In this document: positions 24,900 through 36,251 of the stretch, one piece after another | How positions within the stretch are numbered: position 1 is the first letter of the stretch | Layout: every line of letters begins with the position of its first letter | DNA from: Homarus americanus | Lineage: Eukaryota > Arthropoda > Malacostraca > Decapoda > Nephropidae | DNA: 64,000 nucleotides | Direction: 5' to 3' | Assembly (NCBI RefSeq): GCF_018991925.1 | Contig: NW_024729696.1 | Coordinates: forward strand, 1-64,000 | The notes under the pieces: model-generated | Database searches by the model: none | What the model was told of the DNA's origin: nothing | The model's input: the letters and a program-made list of their open reading frames with translations, nothing else | Translations under genes and position numbers: made by a program

Positions 24900-25200
24900 T
24901 GATCGTGGCAGAGGTTACCGGCCACAGTGTTTACTAGTGGACTCCAAGACACTAGTGATCTGATAGTGGTAACTAGAAGGCTCTTTGTCACTAGTGATCT
25001 GTCAGAGTGGTAACTAAGAGGCTTCTAGGCACTATTGATCTGCCAGAGCAGTAACTAGAAGGTTCCTAGTTCCTATTGGACTGCCAGGATGGTAACTAGT
25101 GGACAACTAGTCACCAGTAGGCTGACAGAATGGTAAACTAAAAGGTTCCTAGTAACTAGTGGTCTGCCAAAGTGGTAACTAGCCATCAGCTACCGTGGGA
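24900..25200 (+). repeat. ~58-bp degenerate repeat (GGTAACTAGAAGGYTCCTAG)
   Basis: ACTAGTGATCTGNCAGAGTG and GTAACTAGAAGG recur about five times; the repeat carries many CTAG tetranucleotides. Confidence 0.75.
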
Positions 25201-26098
25201 GGAACTCTCTACCTTGGGGTGCTAGTATAAGGTGTGGCCCAGTCAGCTACCTGAAGGTGTGCTCCTCACACCTCCCCCTCCCCTCTCACTCACCCCTTCC
25301 TGGTGACACCCACGCCTGCCTTACCTTATCCCCCACGCCTCTTATACTGGGTAATAAATATAATCCTTAACATACTCATAACTCCAATCTTTTGAATGAA
25401 ATTTACTTACGATTTCAAGATCATTGTGTTAGAGCTCAAGAAGGTTTTTCCTAATTTCGTGCCAATTTGACTATTTTTTGTTCTTTTAAGACATTTTTAT
25501 TTAGTACTGCGGGTGAATGGGTGGGGTGAAGCTGTACTGGGTGATGGACCAAGCTGGCGGGCCAGACAGAGGTGGACCGGTGTGAGGACAAGGTGGACTG
25601 CTGAGCTGGCCTGGGCAAACCTGGTCAAATCTGATGAGGGAGCGCTACCAGGCACATCCAGTGTTGTTGTCTACTAGAGAAAACTAGGGCGGTGTTGAGA
25701 GCAAGTCAGAACACAAACAAGGAAGGTCATGTGTGGCTACGGCAGAGGAGGAGCCATACGCTGAAGGCAGACAGAAGCAAGAAACACAAAGAAAATAAAC
25801 AATCAAAAAGATGGTGCATGGAATGATACAAGAGAGCCAGTAACGATAATATAATGTTTTATGCCGATGATTCAGTACATGTTCCCCCGTGTACTTGAAG
25901 TGAAGACGCAGACACACGCGCTCTCAATCACTCTCTCTCGCGCACACACTCACACAGCAGAAGCAGCAGCAACAGCAATAGTAATAGTATCAGTAATAGT
26001 AGTAACACACACATAGTCTCACCCTCTGTACACCAGAACTGTTCTAAGGCACTTTCATTGTATGATGTTAAAATGTGACAACAGTTCGGTAACAGCTG

Positions 26099-26221
26099 GT
26101 GTGACGGGACCAGCCAGGTGGTGCGTCACGGGGAGAGCTTCCATGAGGCGGCCAGGCTTGTTTGTGTTGTGGCAGCGACCTCGTGGAAGCCTCGGGCAGG
26201 GTGGTGGCTGGTCCCTCACAC
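26099..26221. repeat. Long imperfect hairpin in the low-repeat island
   Basis: GTGTGACGGGACCAGCCA at the left pairs with TGGCTGGTCCCTCACAC at the right, one bulge. Inside, GCTTCCATGAGG pairs with CCTCGTGGAAGC, and GGCGGC...with GCAGCGACC partly. The fold is ~123 bases with a loop near TTGTTTGTGTTG. It is GC-rich, unlike its AT-rich flanks. It may be a worn MITE or a structured RNA. Confidence 0.55.
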
Positions 26222-27691
26222 CACACACTCACGCCACACTGGATGAGTTTTACAAAGGAAAAAAATGTACATCAGATGACCACCAGTTTTTAAGGTCCTA
26301 GTGCAGAGACCTACAGTAGTTATAACTTGTTTACATTTCTGCACACATGAAACTCTTGTCAAAATATACTTACACATAGCACACATGTGAATCTACAAGC
26401 TTAACAATGGGTATTTTTTTCTGTTCATTGCTTCTTAAACTGCAGTCTAAAAAACACACTTCTGGTGAGCAGCATGGATAAATATACGTTATACATGTTA
26501 TATGCAACAGTTTCTGTATAATTTGTGTATTTTATCTGTAATACTGTAAGGATATGAACACTACACTAGATATATTACATGCTTTTACGATATGCAGGCT
26601 AGACCTTATCTAAACATGAAAAAAAAAATCTTATTTGTCTTAATTTTAGAGCAGCGACCTCGAGACTGCAGCGCGAGCGAGCAACACATAGGGTGGCGGT
26701 AGTGACACAGGACCTGCTAGTACCACGCCTACTGACTAACGTTTAAGGCAGCAATCAAACATAAACATAAAACTAGGAAAAGTATCTACAAGGAGTCTGG
26801 CATGAGGCGCTGCAGTCTGGAGGCCGGCTGGGCCCCCCACTCTAGTATTTCATTCACTGATTGTCGCAAAGTGTCGTCATTCACGCCACACCACTTACAA
26901 AAAAATTCACCCATATATTTCAATAGGATTAAAAAAACGGAGCAATCACTTAGCGCTTTTAGTATTTTATAAGCATTTGATCCCGATCTTTGTAGCTAAA
27001 GTACAAAAAATTTTCTTTATTTTACCATAACTTAATATTTAGATAATGTTCTATCAAGAGTCGGTCGTTCGACAACCGATCAAGTTCACTGTACACAAAT
27101 CACGTTTATGGAGCCATGTCTATAAACACAATGTTCCCCCATACAAGAGAGGGACTGTCTACCTACACGTCCGTATTCTTGAAACAAACTCACACATGTA
27201 AACACATTATCGATGATTCTTGTGTTTTCTTCCGTCTAAAGTCGAAGTGTGTGTGGAGCACTTGAGAAACTTTACTTCATTTTCTTGAAGAAATATTCCC
27301 TTTCTAGAGGTCATAGCAAGGCCGTCTACTTGTTCCCCCAAGTTGTTTAAGTAGTCTCCGGAGTCTCTCCTTTACCACAATAGAACAACACTGGGTGACA
27401 ATGTTCCCTAAACCCCTCCTCACAGAGGCTACAGCGACATTTAGCAAGAATAACAAACCTTAGACGACGTGGCCAGGAAAAACGAGCCTCCGTTTAATGT
27501 ACAGGAGGCTCATTTGTGCTGCTGTCGTCGCATGTCAACAAGTATAATGCCGCAAGCGCAAGAAAAAAAAATAAATGCAAAACGTTAGTTATAAATTCGA
27601 GGAGCTGCAATGGGCCTCTTCCCCCTTTGAGACCCACAGTAGCTACCATTGTATTTTGGGCGCCAGACGTACGATGCGAGTAAACAAACCA

Positions 27692-27705
27692 ATTGTCATG
27701 GCAAC
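27692..27705. promoter_or_regulatory. X-box-like RFX site
   Basis: ATTGTCATGGCAAC is close to the palindromic RFX consensus GTTGCCATGGCAAC; CCAAT immediately precedes it (27689). Single motif, so weak. Confidence 0.3.
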
Positions 27706-28044
27706 GGAGACAAGCAAGCGGAGTGAGGAGGTCTGATTAGCTAAGAGGCCTAAAGCCCTGCCTCCTTTTATCACTAACTCTCTTCCCACTCAGCGACATA
27801 AGCAGGATGATGTCGTACACTGGTGCCTTGTGTACATAAGGTACGACTGCCTCTAAGGTCATGAGAGGTCACGAGCTTAATGATAGAGACAAAAGGCTCT
27901 CCAGGAGGTTATAGGCTCCTGACCAAGGTGGACTGGTCTAGAGGTTAGACTTAATTGAGGACCAAACCTTGTTATGGAGGTCAGGTATATGATGAGTCAC
28001 GAAGGTCGGTGAGGTAATGGGAATGATTTGGTTGATGACAAAGC

Positions 28045-28260
28045 CAAGATGGTGATGGAAGTAGCTGAGATAGTGATGAAAACAGCTGGGATGGCGATGA
28101 GAGCAGCTGAGATACTGATGAAAACAGCGGGGATGGCGATGAGAGCAGCTGAGATACTGATGAAAACAGCTGAGATACTGATGAAAACAGCTGGGATGGT
28201 AATGAAAACAGCAGAGATGTTAACGATGGTAACCGGAGTGTCGACCGCAACAGCCGGTTG
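28045..28260 (+). repeat. 21-bp minisatellite (GCTGAGATACTGATGAAAAC)
   Basis: About ten 21-bp units alternate GATGAAAACAGCTGGGATGG and CGATGAGAGCAGCTGAGATA. The 7-codon period keeps both strands open; no protein is recognised. Confidence 0.85.
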
Positions 28261-28444
28261 ATGTATTTGAAAATGCAGTGAGGACGAGGATGGATGTTTG
28301 GTGACAGGAACAGCAAGGACAGTTGGTCATTAGATACATAGGACAGTCTAATTGGTGAATGGCTTACCCCGTCTGTTATGATAGATGGAAGAGACTTACT
28401 GACTGGTGCTATTGAACATTAGAAGGAGGATAGTGCATGGAAGA

Positions 28445-28690
28445 GCTAGGATGATGAATTGAACGGGCGGGGTGGTGAATGGAAGAGCCGGGGTAGTGAA
28501 TAAAAGAGCTGAGGTGAATAGAAGAGCCGGGATAGTGAATGGAAGAGCCGGGGTAGTGAATGGAAGAGCCGGGGTGGTGAATAGAAGAGCCGGGGTAGTG
28601 AATGGAAGAGCAGGGATGTTGAGTGGAAGAGCTGGGGTGCCGAATAGAAGAGCCGGGGTGGCGAATAGAAGAGCCTGGGTGGTGAAATGA
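28445..28690 (+). repeat. 21-bp minisatellite (AGAGCCGGGGTAGTGAATGG)
   Basis: About eleven 21-bp units, some with 3-base losses. It has the same unit length as the 28045 array 200 bp away, but a different sequence. Confidence 0.85.
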
Positions 28691-28699
28691 ACATGAGAA

Positions 28700-30890
28700 T
28701 TGAGTTTATGATGTTACTGAAGTTTCATGATCATATTAATACTGTCATAATACTAGTCAGTTATTTACCTTTCAACACGTAACGATGGTTCTATATATTT
28801 TCGATTTTAAATAATGTGAAAAATATCTTATAATTCAACTCCAATCATGATATATTTCAGGTACATTAACTATTTTCATGTAATACTTTTTTCCACATTT
28901 CGTGTTATTTTTCAATATAGTCGACACTACTTAAACACAGTTTTCCAATCCTCTCATACTTCTGGTCTTCGCTATTCTTATATACAATGTCAGTCTATAT
29001 TTCTTGAGTATAATAATAATTTTTCTCAGCATAATAAGTCCACAAAAAATCTGCCATATTGATATAAATAAACATTAATTTCCCTCATTAAAAATTATCT
29101 TTATTGTGGCTGCTCTTAACATTTTTATTTCTCTTGACTGTATAAGAATAATTTTTATTATCAGTGAGGTAAAATATGACTTACTGAAATATGGCTTTCT
29201 TAAAAACTTTGAAAATTATGGTAAATCTACTTTCTATTGAGTTACTTAAGTATGGCTGTCTCCATATTTATACTCAAGAATAGTTCCCACTCTTTTAAAC
29301 TACATTACAACGGCGTCTGAATTTTTGTATCCGTGGTTCTTACTTTTACTACTCTAACGTTGGTTTAATTTACTTTAGTAGGACTTTCTCATACTTTTCA
29401 ACTTGGTTTTTCTTACTCTAATGTGACTTCCCCTTATGTGCCTTCTACTACTTAAAAATGATTTTCCTATACTTTAATATGATTCTTCTTACTCTAACAT
29501 GACTTTACCTAATTCTAACATGACCTTCCCCTAATGTAACATGATTCCCCTTTACTCTAACATGACCTTTTCCCCCTAAGTTAACATGAGCTCCCTCCCT
29601 ATCCTAAAAAATAACCTTCACTCTTACTCGATCTCCTCCCTCCCTTCTCCAAAATATATCTCTTAAGTTTTTTTTATTTATTATTTACCTTAATGTATCA
29701 TCAACACCTGTCATTTTATGCCTCGGTAAGATCTCTGCTTATTTTCTGTGTCCAAGTTTTAATTAACGAGAAACTAAATACATCATTTGTTTTTAATTAT
29801 TTTTTTATTTTTATTTTTTGCTCCCAAGATTGTAAAATGACCCTAATATAATTTTCCCTTTTCTTCTTCTTCCTGATTAGTTACTTTTACGTCATAACAT
29901 ATTCTTTGTGTCAGTCTCTAGCAGCAACTGACTGTCAATATTAATTGTATCGCAGCCAACAGTTACACCTTAGTCGCTGACGGTCACCATCGCCACCACC
30001 GTCGTTCATGTTCGCTGATGACAAATATAACTCGTCTATCATTACTCGTTCTTCTGCGATTCTCTACCTATTGTCATGTATTTATTTCGATATTTCTCTA
30101 TGCATGTTATCCTGATTTTTTTTTTTTTTTGCATATTTTTTGGGTAACGTTTATTAGGACATTTACGACCAACTGGTAGTTAGTCAGTGTCATTTTTCCC
30201 CACAGAAAAATATAACCTAAGCGATATCAGTAAATAAATGGCGGAAATATTCGTATAGTAATTCTCACGGTCATGATCCAAACAAAACTTTCGCCAAATA
30301 ATTTTAAATTTACTTAGAAATTTCGCTCATATATCACCCACTGTTATGATATGTTATTTTTTTTTTCTTTTTAATATACATCACAAGGTCATTCACGCTG
30401 GACTGGGTCAAAGGTCACAAGGTATAGGAAGGTCACTATGAGCATTTTTGTCTTCTGGAACAGTTGATAATGATTGTTTCCAGAGACGGTTAGGATGGTT
30501 GTTATGACGTTGTTTATAAGTGGCACATTGTTTAGCACCGATGAACGTGAGTGTGTCTGTCTGTCTCGTGTTGTATCGTCCTCACGACTCAACACCACAG
30601 GTTATGGCTCCCGAAACAATCGTAAAGTATTTTCTTTTAATTTTTTTTTCACTATAAATTAAATCCTTCAAGTTTTTCCCTAGATTATTCAAAGGATATT
30701 TTCCATCGCTCTGCCACATATTTCCCGTAAGTCAGTTTCCTCTTTACAAAGGATACAATTTGTTATTATGGATCGTGTCCTTCGTCAAACCGTTTTCTAT
30801 TCATAAGACTCCGGCGTCGAGTATGATAAATCACAATAATTCTTTCCATTTACCGAGAGATGGAAAGCATCGTTTTCCTTTGATAAATCA
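28700..30890. other. AT-rich sequence downstream of the dipeptidase gene
   Basis: 29400-29600 has a worn CTAACATGACYTTYCCCTA repeat; otherwise nothing is recognised. Confidence 0.5.
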
Positions 30891-30891
30891 G

Positions 30892-30897
30892 TTTATT
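30892..30897 (-). terminator. Candidate polyadenylation signal AATAAA
   Basis: TTTATT on the plus strand reads AATAAA on the minus strand. It is the first such hexamer downstream of the dipeptidase stop. AATAAA is frequent by chance in this AT-rich flank, so support is modest. Confidence 0.35.
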
Positions 30898-31335
30898 TCA
30901 TTTGTCAGTGTCTTGTTTTGTTTTCATTCACATATATCACTGCGAGGCCGACCTGTTGATGGCGTGAGACGAAGAGGCCATCATGCGTCGGTCGTAATTA
31001 GTGGGATCTTTAGCGTCAAAATTATCGATCGAAGGAGATGCTGGATGTCACTTGACGTCTTTTTAAAAGGCAACATCGGTCGGAGATGAACTCTAGATGT
31101 CACTAAGATGTACAGAAGAGACATCAACAAGTTGTCGTTCTTGGGTTGTTGAGAGGATCACAGTTGATGACGTGATGGTGGTGTTGGCTGGCTGGTGATG
31201 GTGGTGTTGACTGACTGGTGGCGGTGGTGAAGGTGTTGACTGACTGGTGGCGGTGGTGAAGGTGTTGACTGACTGGTGGCGGTGGTGAAGGTGTTGACTG
31301 ACTGATGGCGGTGGTGAAGGTGTTGGGTGATGTGA
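30892..31335 (-). other. Probable 3' UTR of the dipeptidase gene with a 29-bp tandem repeat
   Basis: Directly after the TGA, minus-strand sequence is non-coding. Its first ~170 bases (31158-31330) are about five copies of a 29-bp unit containing CACCACCGCCATCAGTCAGT. It then becomes ordinary mixed sequence. The first AATAAA on the minus strand after the stop is at 30892-30897, about 440 bases away, a normal 3' UTR length. The UTR end is inferred only from this hexamer. Confidence 0.45.
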
Positions 31336-31437
31336 TCAGTCGAAGATGTAGGTGCAGTTGGTCTTGCCCTTCAGGTACTCGGGGTGAATCTCCTCCTCCA
31401 GGGGCTCAACACCCTTTGCCTGCATGTCGTCCCTCAC
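31336..31437 (-). CDS. DPEP1: Terminal dipeptidase coding exon with stop codon
   Basis: This holds 33 codons plus TGA: V-R-D-D-M-Q-A-K-G-V-E-P-L-E-E-E-I, then H-P-E-Y-L-K-G-K-T-N-C-T-Y-I-F-D-stop. It joins phase 0 to ...V-E-R, giving the family's V-E-x-V-R-D-x...(P-L-E-E). The acceptor is TCCCTGAAG|GT. A sequon N-C-T lies four residues from the end. In vertebrate DPEP1 the chain continues into a serine-rich, hydrophobic GPI-anchor signal; here it stops after an aspartate with no hydrophobic tail. The product may therefore be secreted or held by a partner, unless another 3' exon is used alternatively. Confidence 0.9.
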   Translation of the reverse strand: MRDDMQAKGVEPLEEEIHPEYLKGKTNCTYIFD

Positions 31438-31487
31438 CTTCAGGGAGAGACAGAGATTGTGTGTGTGTTAGTGAGGTTGTTTGAGAG

Positions 31488-31553
<66 letters not shown>

Positions 31554-31559
31554 ATGAAT

Positions 31560-31904
31560 AGACACACAACATACACATAGACACTCACAACACAGACACA
31601 CTCACAACACAGACACTGAAGACACTCCACAACACAGACATGAAGACACCTACAACACAGACACACAACACAGACACACTCACAACACAGACATGAAGAC
31701 ACTCCAACACAGACATGAAGACACTCACAACACAGACACACCTACAACACAGACACACTCACAACACAGACATGAAGACACTCACAACACAGACACACTC
31801 ACAACACAGACATGAAGACACCACAACACAGACACACTCACAACACAGACACACTCACAACACAGACATGAAGACACTCACAACACAGACATGAAGACAC
31901 TCAC

Positions 31905-31950
<46 letters not shown>

Positions 31951-32227
31951 ATGAATAGACACACAACATACACATGAAGACACTCACAACACAGACACAC
32001 TCACAACACAGACACACTCACAACACAGACATAAAGACACTCACAACACAGACATGAAGACACTCACAACACAGACATAAAGACACTCACAACACAGACA
32101 TGAAGACACTCACAACACAGACACTCTCACAACACAGACACACTCACAACACAGACATAAAGACACTCACAACACAGACACACTCAAAACACAGACACAC
32201 TCACAACACAGACATAAAGACACTCAC
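31560..32227 (-). repeat. Intron filled by a tandem array repeating the splice-donor sequence
   Basis: Plus-strand units of about 17-26 bp, CACTCACAACACAGACA and CACTCACAACACAGACATGA, run from the exon donor at 32227 to about 31560, broken by AC runs (31907-31946). On the minus strand each unit contains GTGAGTGT, the same string as the real donor (CGG|GTGAGTGTC) that opens the intron. About two dozen CACTCAC occurrences are visible. The rest of the 790-bp intron, 31441-31560, is a GT/GC run and short unique sequence. Confidence 0.85.
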
Positions 32228-32366
32228 CCGCTCCACCTCAGAAAACACCCTGATGACATTCTCTCCTATGAGCTTCCTGATGTCTGCCACGGTCCAGCGC
32301 GGGTCTCTCAGGAGCTCAGCCAGGAGCCAAGGATACCTGCTCACATCCTCCAGGCCCTGCGGCGTC
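32228..32366 (-). CDS. DPEP1: Dipeptidase exon, [16 protein letters not shown] region
   Basis: A 139-bp exon, phase 2 in and phase 0 out, completing 47 codons. It reads [19 protein letters not shown], then ...[27 protein letters not shown]1-family proteins have P-E-G-L-E-D-V-S-K-Y-P-D-L-(I/L)-A-E-L-L and N-x-(L/I)-R-V-F-x-x-V-E in the same order; this part forms the C-terminal helices that close the barrel. The acceptor is CCGCCCCCCAG and the donor CGG|GTGAGTG. The donor is the first unit of a long tandem array filling the 790-bp downstream intron. The upstream intron end is another array of CACTAAC-type units. Confidence 0.95.
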
Positions 32367-32379
32367 CTGGGGGGCGGAG

Positions 32380-32860
32380 TGGTAAACTGTTAGTGCCACG
32401 AGGGGAGTGTTGATAGTAGTGAGGAATTGATAAGGGTAGTGAGAAGGGGTTAGTAGCACTATGGAAGGGGTGAGATGAGTGGTGGTGACTAGTTAGTGGC
32501 AAAGGGAGAGCAGTGAGAGAAGTGAGTAGTGTTTGGTAAGGGGAGGTTAGTGGCTCTGCGAAATGTTATTGGCACTGATGAATCGGTTATGAGTGTTGGG
32601 GTTAGTGGCTCAGGGTTGTGGCGAGGAAAGGTAGTGGTTGAAGTAAATAAAACCAAGGGGAAGGAATAGAGACCAAGAAATGGTAATGACAGGAGTAAAG
32701 GAAGGGCAGTGATAATAGCGGAGGAAGGGTTAGTGGCATGGGGAAGGGGTAGTGGCAAGGAAGAAGGGGTAGTAGTAATAGAAGAGGTAGTGGAAAGGGC
32801 TAGTGACCAGGAGAAAAAGAGTAACGGAAAGGGTGAAGGGTAATAGGAAGAGAAAGGGTA
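32380..32860 (-). repeat. Degenerate array before the acceptor, with repeated CACTAAC motifs
   Basis: Plus-strand sequence is a worn tandem repeat of GGGGTTAGTGGCA with AAGGGG-rich linkers. GTTAGTG-type strings occur near 32390, 32449, 32493, 32545, 32601 and 32728. On the minus strand these read CACTAAC, which fits the metazoan branch-point consensus (YTNAY; TACTAAC-like), within pyrimidine-rich sequence. The array ends about 15 bp before the real acceptor at 32367. Confidence 0.6.
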
Positions 32861-32869
32861 ATAGCAAAG

Positions 32870-33403
32870 GGAAAAAAGGTTTATGGCCAATTAATAACAA
32901 GAAAAAAAATATGATACTAATATTTACACAAAAACGTAAAATCCAAAACGTGATACATTTTACACAACGAATAGCAACATTTGAACTGTCAGGATAAACT
33001 AAGTCTGTACCGGGATTTACGGGATAACATTCCCAGCAGAAAACTTTGCCCAGTTACACGCTGCCTATTACAGTATGTAAACTAAGGAATATAGCTGTAA
33101 CATTCGACTGGTTTACATTCAACACACTCTAATGTACTGTCCTATGTGGTCGGTTTATTCTTAACACTGTAACATTCTACGATATATAACTTATTCATAC
33201 TTAACACGCATTACAGGTTTATATTTTCCTCCCAGGCGGTAATACTTTACACTTCCATAAGTAAACCAGCTTACTTTACTCTACACATCAGTGACCCTGA
33301 GTTGGTGTTATGGACCAGGATAGTTTTGTCCTTTTGGTCGCAGGAGAAAAATATGTGATGCGTGTCAAGGGAATTTAAGTTTGGATGAATCAATAGTTGC
33401 TCA

Positions 33404-33449
<46 letters not shown>

Positions 33450-34380
33450 GGCCCACTCTTCCAACACGTATATTTGTGGAGAGCGTTGTGTTCAGTGAGT
33501 CAGAATGAGAACCTAATTGAACTTTATTCAGGCGAGAGAGAGAGAGAGAGTATTATGAACGCAACAAAGAGAGACAGCCAGAGAGGTACTACCAAACAGA
33601 CAGACATAAAGCGAGAAACAGAGACAAACAGATAAATAGAGATAATGTTAATACTGTGGGTTTTTTTTCGTGTTTTAATCGGACATCACGGCGTCGTGTC
33701 TCCGTACTAAGGCAATACTTATATAAAACTTGTAAGTACTTGAACACAATAATGATCGCTTCCTTGTATCATTCAATTAAGTCTGAGAGTTAAAGCTTGA
33801 ATGAACACAAATACAATAACAATAGTCTACATTAATTAGTCTTGGTAATTTAATTCTCGTCTTTTGACATTTAACGCAAAACAAATTCTGGGTTAAACAC
33901 GATCTCGACTTAATCAATTTTTACTTATTTTTTAATTCCCGTCAGCGAACATTATAAAAAACATATAAAATTCCTAAATAAACACAAAAACAAAACCTCT
34001 TAATACAAACGAGTAAAATCACTATGCATAAAACGTCTTCTTTTCACGTATTAAAAACCACAAATATCCAGATAAAAATAAAACAAAAAAAACAATATTA
34101 TTTAAACCCACAACTAAGGTACTGTGATTAGTCTATTTTAACCCTCATATATATATAATTTTTTTACGTGATCTGATTTGTGTACTAAAACGCCACAACA
34201 TAACACTGAATTCTTGTAATGTAACACGTTTTTAACAACAGGGAAGCATGGGAATTACGGGGGTTTTATACTTATCTCTCCTCTACCCAACAAGCTAATG
34301 GATCTCTCTCTCTCTCTGTAGTGGTGTTTTTTTTAGAAGATTAAAGAAGAGACATTTATCAAGTACAAATAATTACTGCC
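32870..34380. other. Dipeptidase intron, unique AT-rich sequence
   Basis: Holds a TC run (33408-33446) and weak CTAACATTC repetition at 33080-33200. No coding signal. Confidence 0.6.
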
Positions 34381-34384
34381 TGAC

Positions 34385-35010
34385 AACCACATGACCCGAC
34401 ACAACTAATTACTACCCGACACAACTTATTACTACCCGACACAACTAATTACTACCCGACACAACTAATTACTACCTGGCACAACTAATTACTACCTCGA
34501 CACAACTAATTACTACCTGACACAACTAATTTACCGACACAACTAATTACTACTCACAACTAATTACTACTTGACAACTAATGACTACCCATAACCACTA
34601 CTACCTGACACAACTAATTACTACCTGACACAACTAATTACTACCTGACAACCAATTACTACCTGTACAACCAATTACTACCTGACACAACTAATTACTA
34701 CCTGACACAAACTAATTACTACCGACACAACTAATTGCTACCTGGCACACAAACTGCTACCTGACACAACTAATTACTACCTGGCACAACTAATTACTAC
34801 TTGACAACTAATGACTACCTGACACAACTAATTACTACCTGACACAACTAATTACTACCTGACACAACTAATTACTACCTGACACAACTAATTACTACCT
34901 GACACAACTAATTACTACCTGACACAACTAATTACTACCTGACACAACTAATTGCTACCTGGCACAACTAATTGCTACCTGACACAACTAATTACTGCTT
35001 TCACTACCAA
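34385..35010 (+). repeat. 20-bp minisatellite, about 30 copies
   Basis: The unit is GACACAACTAATTACTACCT. Copies at 34795-34960 are perfect; earlier ones carry deletions and substitutions. Confidence 0.92.
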
Positions 35011-35200
35011 TGACATAACTAATTACATTCTGACACTACTGATTGGTTTTTGACGTTTTTGCATTCCTGCTTGACACTTCCAATTTCCACCTGACAAAGC
35101 AGAGAGAGAAAGAGAGAGAAAGAAAGAGAATCGGTGGGAGAGAGAGAGAGAGAGAGATGCTGTGGGAAAAAAGAGAGAGCGATAAAACAAGAAAGAGATA

Positions 35201-35273
<73 letters not shown>

Positions 35274-35329
35274 CCCAGTAGGTGGTATGTATACTTGGTG
35301 ATAATACATATCCCAGAAAAGCCTCTGTA

Positions 35330-35905
35330 TTTTTACCTCTCCCACGCCTTACCACTTCCACGCTCCATAACGCTCCCTCTCCCACGTCGCCACTTCCCTC
35401 TCCCACGTCTTACCACTTCCACGCCCATAACGCCTCCCTCTCCCACGCTACCACTTCCACGCTCCATAACGCTCCCTCTCCACGTCTTACCACTCCCACG
35501 CTCCATAACGCCCTCTCCCACGCACCTTAACACACCCTCTCCCACTCCTTACCACTCCCACGCCCATAACGCCCTCTCCCACGCACCTTAACACACCCTC
35601 TCCCACGCCTTACCACCCCACGCTCCATAACGCCCCTCTCCCACGCACTAACACTCTCTCACGCCTTATCTCCCCCACGCTCCATAACGCTCCCTCTCCC
35701 ACGTCTTACCACTCCCACGCTCCATAACGCTCCCTCTCCCACGCACCTTAACACACCCTCTCCCACGCCTTACCACTCCCACGCTCCATAACGCTCCCTC
35801 TCCCACGCACCTTAACACTCTCTCTCACGCCTTATCCCCCCCACTCACACCTTAACACACCCACACTTATTCTCACACTCTCCCACGCACCTTATCACTC
35901 ACTCT
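35330..35905 (+). repeat. CCACGCTCCATAACGCTCCC minisatellite
   Basis: Variable ~35-50 bp units built of CTCTCCCACG, CTTACCACTCCCACGC, TCCATAACGC and CACCTTAACAC. Single-base length changes break any frame. Confidence 0.85.
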
Positions 35906-36191
35906 CCCACTCTACTTATAATCCTACGCCTTGTCATTCCCCTTGGCAGCTCTTCCACTTCCTCCCGCTCTCTCTATTCCACACAGCCTCTTCCACACAC
36001 TCTCTCATTCTGCCACTCCCCCCCTGGTTCACACTTCTTCCCTATTCTTCCTCTTCCCTACCTGCATCTCACACCCTACCTGCCTCTCCCACGCACACTC
36101 TCTCAGGGGCGCCGATGGTTACACCTCACCATCACTCTGTCACCGCCTCGTTTTCACAACTTTTCCTCCTTAAATCACCTGAAACAACTTT

Positions 36192-36249
<58 letters not shown>

Positions 36250-36251
<2 letters not shown>

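Larger units (their letters stand above)
25240..27900. other. Low-repeat island, possibly a regulatory or UTR region
   Basis: The longest stretch with almost no simple repeat or minisatellite, with locally higher CpG (26650-26720, 27640-27720). It contains the hairpin at 26099 and an X-box-like site at 27692. No open frame over 79 codons is credible. Confidence 0.4.

Noticed and set aside
34385..35010. CRISPR array
   Set aside because: Units of this and other arrays are contiguous tandem repeats without unique spacers, in a eukaryotic genome.
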